A stretch of 64,000 bases of DNA from Mxb001 sp046046455 (GCA_046046455.1 JBJOJS010000023.1:1-64000), one strand, 5' to 3'. Numbered from the stretch's first letter, positions 43,401 to 53,134 are shown. Notes: generated by a model not told the origin, from the letters alone. Numbers and translations: made by a program.

Positions 43401-44984
43401 AGGATCGACGCCAATGGCACGACGCTTGCCAAGGTGACCTACAGCGAAGGCGGACAGCCCCGGAGCGTGGACTACCCCGGCTCGGTGTCCCAGTCCTTCG
43501 ACTACACCTCGGCCGGGGCCATCAGCGTCACGCAACTCACGACCAAGGACACGGTCTTCATCCAGCGCCGCGAGCGCAATAGCGCCGGTCGCACTCTCTC
43601 GTCATCCACGACGGTGGAGCAGGGGTCGAAGACCGTCACAGATGCCACATGGGGCTACGACTACGACAGTGCGGGACGCCTCATCGATGCCAAGCTCGTC
43701 ACTCGCGGCGATGCCAGCACCATGGGCGGGGAGAAGCGGACATTCGGCTACGGGTACGGCTCTCAGGAGCAGTGCCCGTCCAGCACCGGTAACGACTTCA
43801 ACCGCACGGGCGGCTCGCGCGACGGCATCGACTACGTGACGTGCTACGACGGTCGCGGTCGCCTTGCCTGGACGACGGACCCCCACCTGGTCGGCGAAGA
43901 CGGGAAGGCGAAGGCGACCTGGGATGGCCTGGGCCGTCTCGTCGGCCTCGATGGAGCCGTGCCCCTCGCGCTCACCTGGGAGGCGGGGACGCAGGCGTCC
44001 GGCGTCACGCAGGGAGATGTCGCGAGCACCATGCTCTCGGTAGGCGGGGTCATGATCCGCGAGGACGTGGGCGGGGTCATCCGCACCCTCGGCTACTCCG
44101 GCCCGGACGCCCGGCTCCCCTCCCTCGTCATGGATGACGCCCAGAAGGTGACGGGGATGCTCGTCGGCCTGCCGGGCGGGGCCATCGCGCACCTCGATCC
44201 AGCCGGTGCGCTCGAACGCATCGATCATCCCGACCTCTTCCTCGGCGTACTCGCCTCGACGGACGCGAACGGCGCCGCGCCCGGGCTCGCGGCGCAGTAC
44301 GGGCCTTACGGCGAGCCGCTCGTGCCGGCGACCACTGCCTCGATGGAGTACGGCTGGCAGGCGACTCCGCGCAATCCGACGCTGTCGGGATTCCACGACC
44401 TGACGTTCACGGCTCGGCCCTACCACCCGTGGCTCGGCGCCTTCCTCGCCTTCGACCCGGATGTGGGTGTCTCGCCCAGCGGCTACGGCTACGGCGACGG
44501 CAACCCGCTGGACAACCCCGATCCCTCGGGCATGTCGGGAGCCCTCGACATCGTCGCCCTCGTCTTCGGGATCGTGGCGACGATCAGCGGCGCTGCATCG
44601 GGCGTCGTCGCGAGGAGCTCGAATGGCGAATTCTGGGAGACGGAGTTGAAGATCATCATGGTCGGCTCCGCGACCATCAGCGGGGCCCTCGCGATCGCCC
44701 GCCAGATCCCGGCCTTCCGGGAGCAGGCTCCGCAGGACGGTGTGACGGTCGCCAGCGCGGTCTTCGCCGTACTCGGAGTCGTCGCTGCATCGGTGGGCAG
44801 TTATCGCTACTCCGGCCAGGTGGAGGTCGGCATCAAGGCACGTCAGGCTATCGAGGAAGCCCTGGAGAGATCCACCTACTCCGCTGCGAAGGATCTCGCC
44901 GAGGACTCGCTGGATGCGGGCAAGAAGGCCGTCCGGGACGACGAGTACAACCGAGTCAAGAACTTCCTGGAGAACTTCGACTAG
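40464..44984 (+). CDS. RHS/YD-repeat lipoprotein C with PA14-like insert
   Basis: Third giant RHS lipoprotein, 1506 aa from the ATG at 40464 (promoter spacing and signal peptide agree; the longer frame has no signal). Lipobox ATGC (Cys 24) and PVETAE at 38-43. It is most like RHS A throughout: VQPWVAGTVPGGDATGP at the start, a PA14-like insert at about 605-760 (SGLWKVPESGVWTIEATASDD), the ADFNRT-like NDFNRTGGSRDG block and the core end ARPYHPWLGAFLAFDP (about 1317). After NPDPSGM the C-terminal 150 residues differ completely from A: three hydrophobic segments, then a charged helical tail ending KNFLENFD. It stops six bases before the purB stop on the other strand. Confidence 0.87.
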   Translation: MRTRQRLFAAVAVTASLAMVATGCTTSTEPSPTPSAAPVETAETSGGVAASSINAADVQPWVAGTVPGGDATGPTYPTEWPDAPVIGGGQTTSRTPTLIVPDDARLSGDVQVQIVDLGIGGGFGLDGRGEATGIAFEGRRSTRGFTVPADTLVDGGTYAWRAGSPDDWAGPWVFTIDTVRSQNAPVDSVGNINVNLMSGVPAARWTSPEVSGALGAFGIGVIFRPGSPATPGLPEGWNWVLPGSGFISLQESEVMFGDAADVSLFGGDAGPLSVTLRTTNGAGLTFVRTETGGYVPGLSDGTATAYSRGGVLTRMSPNTWQLSTPDGSMTRFVDGRAVSEWSRGNPVANFTWDEQDRLVSVSDGTSRTTTLAYAGGSCPAVDWGNGFDVADGMWCSATYADGTVTGIGYVGGRIGLIADPGGLGTGFGWDGAGRLAAVRSPGATAAAATAGNDWAGADLTTSVAYDGVGRVASLTSAATAPGGERLTRTYTYPTGAPRDGELKAAVMQEGGPSAGTVLQVTATADRWQVTERVEAGRLTTTTDYDTAGVVTRGTDPQGRTLTTKLDDEALMRTSTGPYTGSPDGALRTDRTLDATATNPEAGATSPTEQWHGLSAMVWSGDEGRAEWWDERTLEERGVGGVVGTEGEWEAQASGLWKVPESGVWTIEATASDDLRIEVLVDGVRCPEGDGCEIRLDQGEHNLAIALRGKGRGSFSVKADRGGEPTRIPITQVRPNFNTATVVSLNDNVEGRNVGSQVYDFARPWTQAPESVTASGGLRTAFTYEPESPASDQWGRQTGTRTAGGATMATAYYGADEQASGACGGGGVQGGLARQMTRYDGVTITLVYDGAGRVQSMVTSGDGASETTCLAYDAAGRTVSTSIADKTGATLRSSMYTYTWSDGRLTTQLTSTVAGESFTTSTTYDIAGRVLEFVDAWGAKTSYDYDVEGNNTKRTTTAPGGSSPILTVDLAHDGATGNVTRIDANGTTLAKVTYSEGGQPRSVDYPGSVSQSFDYTSAGAISVTQLTTKDTVFIQRRERNSAGRTLSSSTTVEQGSKTVTDATWGYDYDSAGRLIDAKLVTRGDASTMGGEKRTFGYGYGSQEQCPSSTGNDFNRTGGSRDGIDYVTCYDGRGRLAWTTDPHLVGEDGKAKATWDGLGRLVGLDGAVPLALTWEAGTQASGVTQGDVASTMLSVGGVMIREDVGGVIRTLGYSGPDARLPSLVMDDAQKVTGMLVGLPGGAIAHLDPAGALERIDHPDLFLGVLASTDANGAAPGLAAQYGPYGEPLVPATTASMEYGWQATPRNPTLSGFHDLTFTARPYHPWLGAFLAFDPDVGVSPSGYGYGDGNPLDNPDPSGMSGALDIVALVFGIVATISGAASGVVARSSNGEFWETELKIIMVGSATISGALAIARQIPAFREQAPQDGVTVASAVFAVLGVVAASVGSYRYSGQVEVGIKARQAIEEALERSTYSAAKDLAEDSLDAGKKAVRDDEYNRVKNFLENFD

Positions 44985-44990
44985 GGCGAA

Positions 44991-46412
44991 TTACAGGATC
45001 GCTCCGGGCGAGTACGCCGCCGCCGCGGGATGTGCTTCTGCGATGGCCTGGACGCGCTCGGATACGCGTGCGACCTGATCCCGCGCCGCTCCGGTGAAGT
45101 CCATCGGCTCGGCGATGAGCGCTTCGAGGTCGTGGCGGGAGAGGCCCAGTCGGGGATCAGAGGCCAGGCGATCGAGCAGGTCGTTGTCGGTCTCGCCCGC
45201 GCGCATGGCGAGCGCGACGGCGACCGCGTGCTCCTTGATCGCCTCGTGCGCGGTCTCGCGTCCGACGCCTGCGCGCACCGCGGCCATGAGCACCTTGGTC
45301 GTCGCCAGGAAAGGCAGGTAGCGCTCGAGTTCGCGATCGATCACCGCGGGGAAGGCTCCGAACTCATCGAGCACCGTGAGGAAGGTCTCGAAGAGCCCGT
45401 CGATGGCAAAGAAGGAGTCGGGAAGGGCGACGCGTCGTACGACGGAGCAGGAGACATCGCCCTCGTTCCACTGGTCGCCCGCGAGCTCACCGACCATGCT
45501 GGCGTATCCACGCAGGATGACGGCGAGGCCGTTGATCCGCTCGGAGGAGCGGGAGTTCATCTTGTGCGGCATCGCGCTCGAGCCGACCTGGCCGGGCTTG
45601 AAGCCCTCCGTGACGAGCTCGGCACCCGCCATCAGGCGGATCGTGGTCGCGGCGTTGCTCGGTGCGCTCGCTACCTGCACGAGGGTGGTGACGACGTCAT
45701 AGTCGAGGGAGCGCGGATAGACCTGGCCGACGCTGTCGAGCAGGCGCGCGAAGCCGAGGTGGTCGGCGACCGAGCGCTCGAGTCGTGCGAGCGCGTCGGC
45801 GTCGCCATCGAGGAGGTCGAGCATGTCCTGTGCGGTGCCGACCGGGCCCTTGATCCCCCGGAGCGGGAACCGCTCGATGAGGTCGGTGAGGCGTTCGTAG
45901 GCGAGCAGCATCTCGTCCGCCCAGGTCGCGAACCTCTTGCCCAGGGTCGTCATCTGCGCCGCGACGTTGTGGGAGCGACCGGCCATCGGTGTCTCGGCGT
46001 ACTGCACGGCGAGGGCACTCAGGCGGACAAGGGCGGCGACGACCTTGTCGCGCGTGAGCACGAGGGAGTCGCGGATGAGCATCTGCTCGACGTTCTCGGT
46101 GAGATCGCGGCTCGTCATCCCCTTGTGGATGTGCTCATGACCTGCGAGGGCATTGAACTCCTCGATGCGTGCCTTGACGTCATGACGCGTGACGCGCTCG
46201 CGTCCGGCGATCGAGGCGAGATCGATGTCGTCGATGACCCGGGCGTAGTCCGTGACGACGCCGTCGGGGATGTCGATGCCGAGATCGGCCTGCGCATCGA
46301 GGACGGCGAGCCAGAGCCGACGCTCCGCCGCGATCCGGTGCTCCGGAGCCCAGAGCGCGGCCATCGCCGGCGAGGCGTAGCGCTGGGCGAGAACGTCGGG
46401 GATCACGGGCAC
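44991..46412 (-). CDS. purB: Adenylosuccinate lyase
   Basis: Fumarase-superfamily lyase, 473 aa, acting twice in purine synthesis: SAICAR to AICAR, and adenylosuccinate to AMP. GMTSRDLTENVEQ, AGRSHNVAAQ (catalytic His region) and the signature GSSAMPHKMN are present. The GTG start at 46412 has GGGAGGA upstream. This long actinobacterial form ends ...AAAYSPGAIL. It follows purD with the 47-base repeat in the 101-base gap. Confidence 0.97.
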   Translation of the reverse strand: MPVIPDVLAQRYASPAMAALWAPEHRIAAERRLWLAVLDAQADLGIDIPDGVVTDYARVIDDIDLASIAGRERVTRHDVKARIEEFNALAGHEHIHKGMTSRDLTENVEQMLIRDSLVLTRDKVVAALVRLSALAVQYAETPMAGRSHNVAAQMTTLGKRFATWADEMLLAYERLTDLIERFPLRGIKGPVGTAQDMLDLLDGDADALARLERSVADHLGFARLLDSVGQVYPRSLDYDVVTTLVQVASAPSNAATTIRLMAGAELVTEGFKPGQVGSSAMPHKMNSRSSERINGLAVILRGYASMVGELAGDQWNEGDVSCSVVRRVALPDSFFAIDGLFETFLTVLDEFGAFPAVIDRELERYLPFLATTKVLMAAVRAGVGRETAHEAIKEHAVAVALAMRAGETDNDLLDRLASDPRLGLSRHDLEALIAEPMDFTGAARDQVARVSERVQAIAEAHPAAAAYSPGAIL

Positions 46413-46457
46413 ATCCTCCCAGACGCCGGGACGGCTACCGCCAGCCCAGCCACGAGC

Positions 46458-46504
46458 TTCTTTGCCCTAGATCCGTCACCCGGTGGCACTTTCGGAGCAA
46501 AGAA
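46458..46504. repeat. 47-base interspersed palindromic repeat, copy 2
   Basis: Same length as the copy at 3947 and the same core (ATCCG, then CACCCGGTGGCAC). The terminal arms (TTCTTTG and CAAAGAA) differ from copy 1 in sequence yet still pair. It begins ten bases after the purD stop, so it may also act as a terminator. Confidence 0.7.
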
Positions 46505-46513
46505 GGCACCGGC

Positions 46514-47770
46514 CTACGGCACGGCGGCGCGGGCGGCAATATCGGTGCGGCGGTGGGAACCGGGCAGGTCGATGCGGTCGACCCCGGCGTAGGCCCGCGC
46601 GCGGGCCTCGGCAAGGGTCGCGCCTCGCCCCACGACGGAGATCACGCGCCCGCCACTCGCAACGATGTCCGCTCCGTCGGCTCGGGTCCCCGCATGGAGT
46701 ACGTCGACCCCCGGGAGTGCGTCGGCCTCGGCGAGGCCGCTGATGACTCCGCCGGTGACGGGAGACTCGGGGTAGCCCTGGGCGGCGACGACCACGCACA
46801 CGGCCGCGTCGTCGCTCCACTGCAGCGGCGGCAGGTCATCGAGCGTCCCGGTCGCCGCGGCGAGCAGCAGTGATGACAGTGGCGAGTCCAGACGCGCGAG
46901 CACCACCTGGGTCTCGGGATCACCGAAGCGCGCATTGAACTCCACGACGCGCAATCCCTTCGAGGTGAGCGCGAGACCGGCGTAGAGGAGGCCGGCGAAG
47001 GGAGTGCCGCGTCGGCGCATCTCGTCGACGGTCGGCTGCAGCACGGTGCGCATCGTCTCGTCGACCAGGTCATCGGGGGCCCAGGGCAGCGGGGAGTACG
47101 AGCCCATGCCACCGGTGTTGGGACCCGCATCGCCGTCGCCGACGCGCTTGAAGTCCTGGGCCGGCCGCAGCGGCACGACGGTGACGCCATCGGTCACCGC
47201 GAAGAGAGACACCTCGGGACCGTCGAGGTACTCCTCGAGGACGACCGCGGATCCCGCATCGAGGCATGCCCGCGCATGGTCGAGGGCGGCGGCGCGATCC
47301 TCGGTGACGACAACCCCCTTGCCCGCGGCGAGCCCATCGTCCTTGACGACGTACGGCGACCCGAGGTCGTCGAGGGCGGCCTCCACTTCGGCGAGCGAGC
47401 GGCATACCGCAGGCCGGGCTGTCGGCACGCCCGCCGCAGCCATGACCTCCTTCGCGAAGGCCTTGCTGCCCTCGAGGCGCGCCGCCTCTGCGCTCGGGCC
47501 GAAGCAGGCGATCCCGCGGGCCCGCACGGCATCGGCCACCCCCGCGACAAGCGGGGCCTCGGGTCCGATCACGACGAGGCCGGCGCCGATCGCCTGCGCG
47601 AGGTCGGCGACCGCCTGTCCATCGAGCGGGTCGATCGCATGCACCTGCGCGTCCTGGGCGATTCCCGCGTTGCCCGGCGCCACATGGACGGCGTTCACCT
47701 GAGCGTCACGTCGCAGCGCCCGCACGAGGGCATGCTCGCGGGCGCCCGAGCCGACAACCAAGACGATCAC
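46514..47770 (-). CDS. purD: Phosphoribosylamine-glycine ligase
   Basis: GAR synthetase, 418 aa, purine step 2: ATP-dependent ligation of glycine to phosphoribosylamine. VLVVGSGAREHAL at the start, PLVAGVADAVRARG, KDDGLAAGKGVVV (ATP-grasp lysine), LEEYLDGPEVSLF and the family signature RFGDPETQ are all present. The GTG at 47768-47770 was chosen because VIVLVVGSG is the expected first strand; a longer frame adds an unrelated Arg-rich leader. A TAGGCT -10 lies eight bases upstream, leaving about a two-base leader. Confidence 0.97.
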   Translation of the reverse strand: MIVLVVGSGAREHALVRALRRDAQVNAVHVAPGNAGIAQDAQVHAIDPLDGQAVADLAQAIGAGLVVIGPEAPLVAGVADAVRARGIACFGPSAEAARLEGSKAFAKEVMAAAGVPTARPAVCRSLAEVEAALDDLGSPYVVKDDGLAAGKGVVVTEDRAAALDHARACLDAGSAVVLEEYLDGPEVSLFAVTDGVTVVPLRPAQDFKRVGDGDAGPNTGGMGSYSPLPWAPDDLVDETMRTVLQPTVDEMRRRGTPFAGLLYAGLALTSKGLRVVEFNARFGDPETQVVLARLDSPLSSLLLAAATGTLDDLPPLQWSDDAAVCVVVAAQGYPESPVTGGVISGLAEADALPGVDVLHAGTRADGADIVASGGRVISVVGRGATLAEARARAYAGVDRIDLPGSHRRTDIAARAAVP

Positions 47771-47807
47771 AAGCCGCGAGCCTAGTCGTGCCTGGTCGGT
47801 GCCCCCT

Positions 47808-47822
47808 CCTACGCGACGTAGG
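47808..47822. promoter_or_regulatory. Small dyad overlapping the -10 of the lipoprotein gene
   Basis: CCTACG and CGTAGG around CGA. The right arm overlaps the TAGGAT -10 (47819-47824) of the gene at 47831. It could be a repressor site. Confidence 0.35.
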
Positions 47823-47824
47823 AT
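47819..47824 (+). promoter_or_regulatory. -10 hexamer of a leaderless promoter (Ig-like lipoprotein)
   Basis: TAGGAT, six bases before the GTG at 47831, which supports that start over the ATG at 47834. Confidence 0.55.
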
Positions 47825-47830
47825 GACCCG

Positions 47831-49234
47831 GTGATGCGGGCGTGGCACGGGGGAATGCTGGCGGTCTCCGCCACTCTCCTCGCCGGATGCGGGTTCCTCC
47901 CCTTCGGTGCCTCCTCGACCAGCCCGTCGCCCAGCCCCACGGACACCATGCCGTCGGCCGCCTGCCCCGCGGGCGACTCGGTCACGCCACCGGACATCTC
48001 CGACCTCACTGTCGACGGTGTGCCTGCGGAGCAGCGCACCGCTCCCCTGGTCGTGCCCTACAACGGCCTGCAGGGCGGCTCGCCCGAGCGACCCATGGTG
48101 ATGCGCCTGGAGGTGGTCACGTCCGCGAGCGGTTCTCCCGTGCGCTTCCGCGCCACCGGGGCGCTGCTGCTCGAGTCGCTCGTCGAGGACCCGCTCGGCG
48201 AGCCCGAGGTGACGGTCTTCAGCGAGAGCGGGGTCGAGCGCTGCATCGCGTCGGTCTATCTCTTCGCCACGACCGTCGGCGACGCCAACGTCTACGTCGA
48301 AGGCCTCAACTCCACCACCACCCTCATCCCCGTCGTCACTGCGGGCCAGGCGGCACGCAACATCTCGCTCACGGTCACCGACAGTTCGGTCGACTCGGGG
48401 GAGAGCTTCGAGGCACTCGTGGGTGTCACCGATGTCTTCGGCAATCCCATCGAGAACGCCGCGGTCGATCTCTCCCTGCCTCCCAAGGGTCCGGGGCGCT
48501 TCGTCACGGGCGCCAACACCTTCACCGTTCTGACCGATCCCAAGGGACGGGCATCGGTGGAGATCCAGACGCGCAAGGGCGGGTCGCTCACCGTGACCGC
48601 CAAGGGCGACCTGGCCGCCTGCTCACCGGCTGAGAACCAGTACGAGTGCCCCGCGGACCGGCCCGTGCCGGGCTTCGAGCCGGCCAGTGGCACCCAGAAG
48701 GTCAAGGTAAGCATCGTCGAGCCCACCGTCGAGGTGACCACCCCGCCCGCGGGCGCGGCGTTCAGCACCGGGGAGAAGTTCGACGTTGCCGGCAAGGCGA
48801 CCGGGGTCCGCGAAGGCTCGACCGTCGCGCTCATCGTCGGCGACACCCCGCTCGGGGCGAGCACCGTCAAGGCGGACGGCACCTTCACCTTCCGCGATGT
48901 CGTCGCCCAGAAGGGCGGAAGCGGCGACCTCGGCTACGTCGTCAAGGTGGCCGACCTCAAGCCGACGCCGCTCGACATCACGGTCAAGGACTTCACCATC
49001 GTGTCGTACAAGCGCGTGGCCGCGGGGCTGCGCTTCCGCGTCGCCGCGGGGGCGTGGAAGGCCGGCACCATCATCGAACTCACGCGGGATGGCACACCGG
49101 TCAGCAAGATCGAGGTGACCTCAGCCGGGAGCGAGGTCATCCTCTTCGCACCCGATGAGCCGGGCTTCTACCAGGTGCAGGTGAGCACCTCGCGCGGCAT
49201 CGTCTACGGCCTCGAGGTGCAGCCCGTCCTGTAG
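47831..49234 (+). CDS. Lipoprotein with Ig-like (invasin/Big-type) domains
   Basis: Predicted surface lipoprotein, 467 aa. Lipobox LLAGC (Cys 20) is followed by a Ser/Pro linker. The beta-rich body contains a Big_1-like segment (about 165-270: SLTVTDSSVDSGESFEALVGVTDVFGNPI, then DLSLPPKGPGRF, GRASVEIQTRKGGSLTVTAKGD). A later Ig-like module follows (about 295-380: TVEVTTPPAGAAFSTGEKFDVAGKATG). These folds usually mediate adhesion or act as spacers. It has no P-x-E-S-A motif, unlike the RHS-associated lipoproteins. Single gene, divergent from purD and tail-to-tail with the aminotransferase gene. Confidence 0.78.
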   Translation: MMRAWHGGMLAVSATLLAGCGFLPFGASSTSPSPSPTDTMPSAACPAGDSVTPPDISDLTVDGVPAEQRTAPLVVPYNGLQGGSPERPMVMRLEVVTSASGSPVRFRATGALLLESLVEDPLGEPEVTVFSESGVERCIASVYLFATTVGDANVYVEGLNSTTTLIPVVTAGQAARNISLTVTDSSVDSGESFEALVGVTDVFGNPIENAAVDLSLPPKGPGRFVTGANTFTVLTDPKGRASVEIQTRKGGSLTVTAKGDLAACSPAENQYECPADRPVPGFEPASGTQKVKVSIVEPTVEVTTPPAGAAFSTGEKFDVAGKATGVREGSTVALIVGDTPLGASTVKADGTFTFRDVVAQKGGSGDLGYVVKVADLKPTPLDITVKDFTIVSYKRVAAGLRFRVAAGAWKAGTIIELTRDGTPVSKIEVTSAGSEVILFAPDEPGFYQVQVSTSRGIVYGLEVQPVL

Positions 49235-49240
49235 CCGCGA

Positions 49241-50587
49241 TCAGCCCGTGTAGTGCTTGTCGGTGATCGAGAGCACCTCGTCGAGGATCGCCAGACCCTC
49301 CTTGGCCTCCGCATCGGTGACCGTGCACGGCGGCACGACGTGGGTGCGGTTGAAGTTGACGAAGGGCATGAGGCCGCGCTTCTTGCACTCGACGGTGAAC
49401 TCCGTCATCGCCGGCGAAGTGCCTCCATAGGGAGCCAGCGGCTCCTTGGTCGCGCGATCGGTCACGAGGTCGAGCGCCCAGAAGACACCGAGGCCGCGCA
49501 CGTCGCCGATGACGGGATGGCGCTCCTGGAGCTCGCGCAGGGCCGGACCGAGAACGTCGTTGCCGATGCGCTTGGCGTTGTCGACGACGCCCTCCTCGGT
49601 CATCGCATCGATCGCACCGACGATGGATGCGGCGGCGAGCGGATGGCCGGAGTAGGTGAGTCCGCCGGGGAAGACGCGCTCATCGAAGGTCGCCGCGATG
49701 GCGTTGGAGATGACAACACCGCCGACCGGGACGTAGCCGGAGTTGGATCCCTTGGCGAAGGTGATGAGGTCGGGCTCAGCGCCCCAGTTCTGCCAGGCGA
49801 ACCACTCGCCGGTGCGGCCGAAGCCGCTCATGACCTCATCGGCGATCCACACGATCTCGTACTTATCGCACAGCGCACGCAGGCCCTCGAGATAGCCGGG
49901 CGGCGGCACGAGGACACCCGCCGTACCCACCACGGACTCGAGCAGGATCGCGCCGATGGTGCCGGGACCCTCGAACTTGATGACCTCCTCCAGGTGCTGC
50001 AGCGCGCGCTCGGTCTCCTGCTCGGGCGAGTCCGACCAGAAGGGGGAGCGGTAGGGGAAGGGGCCGAAGAAGTGCACCTGCTGCGACGCGTATTCATTGG
50101 GCCAGCGGCGCGGGTCGCCCGTCGCCTGGATCGCCGCACCGGTGTTGCCGTGGTAGCTGCGGTAGGCCGACAGCACCTTGTGCTTGTGCGTATGCAGGCG
50201 CGCCATCCGGATGGCATTCTCGATGGCGTCGGCGCCACCGTTGGTGAAGAAGACCTTCTGGTGGCGCGTGCCCGCGCGATCGACGATGCGCTTGGCTGCC
50301 TCGCCGCGCATGTCATTGGCGTGCTGCGGGGCAATCGTGGCGAGGCGCGCGGCCTGATCCTGGATCGCCTTGACGACCTTGGGGTGCTGGTGGCCGATGT
50401 TGACGTTGACCAGCTGGCTCGAGAAGTCGAGATAGCGATTGCCGTCGTAGTCCCAGAAATAGGAGCCTTCCGCCGCCGCGATAGGAAGTGGCTTGATCTG
50501 AGCCTGGGCACTCCAGGAGTGGAAGACATGCGCGCGATCGAGGTCGTAGACGCGCTGACCCTCGGCGGGATCGGGGGTGTAGTCCAT
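49241..50587 (-). CDS. Class-III omega-aminotransferase
   Basis: PLP-dependent aminotransferase, fold type I, 448 aa. The start is the ATG at 50585-50587 with AAAGGAG upstream; the longer frame is wrong. FHSWSAQAQIKPLPIA, then WDYDGNRYLDFSSQLVNVNIGH at the start and FFTNGGADAIENAIRMAR in the cofactor site. IADEVMSGFGRTGEW carries the Asp that pairs with the PLP ring, and FAKGSNSGYVPVGGV carries the Schiff-base Lys. The N-terminal pattern resembles taurine-pyruvate and beta-alanine-pyruvate aminotransferases (and Rv3329), but the substrate is not determined. No pathway partner is next to it. Confidence 0.88.
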   Translation of the reverse strand: MDYTPDPAEGQRVYDLDRAHVFHSWSAQAQIKPLPIAAAEGSYFWDYDGNRYLDFSSQLVNVNIGHQHPKVVKAIQDQAARLATIAPQHANDMRGEAAKRIVDRAGTRHQKVFFTNGGADAIENAIRMARLHTHKHKVLSAYRSYHGNTGAAIQATGDPRRWPNEYASQQVHFFGPFPYRSPFWSDSPEQETERALQHLEEVIKFEGPGTIGAILLESVVGTAGVLVPPPGYLEGLRALCDKYEIVWIADEVMSGFGRTGEWFAWQNWGAEPDLITFAKGSNSGYVPVGGVVISNAIAATFDERVFPGGLTYSGHPLAAASIVGAIDAMTEEGVVDNAKRIGNDVLGPALRELQERHPVIGDVRGLGVFWALDLVTDRATKEPLAPYGGTSPAMTEFTVECKKRGLMPFVNFNRTHVVPPCTVTDAEAKEGLAILDEVLSITDKHYTG

Positions 50588-50616
50588 GGGGGCTCCTTTG
50601 CTGGGACGGCAGCAGC

Positions 50617-51234
50617 CTAGACCTGCCCGAGCCTGCGGCGAAGGCGCTCCCGAACTCCCGGCCACTCCTCCGCGGTCACGGAGAACATCACCGTGTCGCG
50701 CACCGTGCTGTCGGATCGGCGCTGATAGCGGCGCAGCACGCCCTCGTACGTCGCCCCGAGCTTCGCGATGGCCGCCTGCGAGCGCCTGTTGCGGATGTCG
50801 GTCTTGAGCTGGACGCGCCCGAAGCCGTGATCGAAGGCCCACGTCATGAGCAGCAACTTGCACTCCGGGTTGACCTCGGTCGCCCAGACGGACGGGGAGT
50901 ACGCCGTGCTCCCGATCTCCAAGCGGGCATCCGGGAGGCTCACGTCGAGGTACGACGTCGTGCCGACGACCCCATCGCCCTGGCGGACAACCCAGGGCCA
51001 CCTGCCTGCCTGCGGTGCCTGCGCCAGCGTCGCGGCGTACTCCTCAGCGGCCTTCGGACGCCCCGCGACATGATCCCAGCAGGCATCGTGATCGAGTGCA
51101 GCGAAGAGCGCGGGCGCATCCTGTGGGACGAACTGCGTGAGCGTCACGTGGTCGCCCACGAGCTCCTGGGGAGGCGGCCACTGCGCCTGAGGCCACACCA
51201 CGTCATCAGGCCGAGAGTCGGGCGGGATGGTCAC
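50617..51234 (-). CDS. GNAT acetyltransferase (RimJ/RimL-like)
   Basis: Acetyl-CoA-dependent N-acetyltransferase of 205 aa resembling RimJ/RimL-type GNATs. It has LVGDHVTLTQFVPQDAPALFAAL at the start, GVVGTTSYLDV (strand 4), ECKLLLMTWAFDHGFGRVQLKTDIRNRRSQAAIAKLGA (the acetyl-CoA and helix 4 region), and YEGVLRRYQRRSDSTVRDTVMFSV at the end. The substrate could be a protein N-terminus or a small amine. The GTG at 51234 is six bases after CACACT on the minus strand, a poor -10. Divergent from the membrane protein over only 31 bases. Confidence 0.87.
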   Translation of the reverse strand: MTIPPDSRPDDVVWPQAQWPPPQELVGDHVTLTQFVPQDAPALFAALDHDACWDHVAGRPKAAEEYAATLAQAPQAGRWPWVVRQGDGVVGTTSYLDVSLPDARLEIGSTAYSPSVWATEVNPECKLLLMTWAFDHGFGRVQLKTDIRNRRSQAAIAKLGATYEGVLRRYQRRSDSTVRDTVMFSVTAEEWPGVRERLRRRLGQV

Positions 51235-51253
51235 CGGGCCAGTGTGGCATTCC

Positions 51254-51259
51254 TACGAT
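51254..51259 (+). promoter_or_regulatory. -10 hexamer of a leaderless promoter (membrane protein)
   Basis: TACGAT, six bases before the GTG at 51266. With only 31 bases to the divergent GNAT start, any -35 must lie inside the GNAT gene. Confidence 0.5.
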
Positions 51260-51847
51260 GGGCACGTGGACACGATCGAGATCACCGAGGTCACGCTGTC
51301 GATGATCGTGCTGTGGTCGATCCTCATCGGCGTGGCCGCCATCGTGGCCTACTGGGTCTACCGATCGATGGACCGCCCACGTCTGCGGCTCACCCCCACC
51401 CCTGAGGGACCACGGGCGATGCGACGCGACGTCATCCTCTACGCGGTGACGACCCCGGTGCTCATCGTGCTGTGGTGGGCGTTCTTCTTCACCGTCCTCC
51501 TGGTCAACGCCAATGAGATCAACGCAGCGCAGTTGGTGATCTTCCCTATCGCGCTCATCATCGCGATCCGCACGCTCGCCTTCGTCACACCTCACGCCGC
51601 ACATGAGCTGGCCAAGGTCGTCCCCGTGGCACTCATCGCCTTCGTCATCCTCGACGGCAACATCCGGTCGGCGGAGGAAATCGGCGAGATGCTCGATGCT
51701 GTCGCCGAGATCGACGTCGCCGGACCGGCGCTGCTCCTGCTCTTCGCCTACGACTACCTGCTCACCACGATCTGGTACTGGGGCTGGATTCGCTGGGGTA
51801 GGCCCCGGTGGGAATCGCGCAAGGCAGCTCCCGGCGGGGCAGCGCGC

Positions 51848-53134
<1,287 letters not shown>

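Noticed and set aside
45030..46592. Open frame of 520 codons opposite purB
   Set aside because: Antisense to purB; no independent support. Its only interesting part is the 47-base repeat, reported separately.
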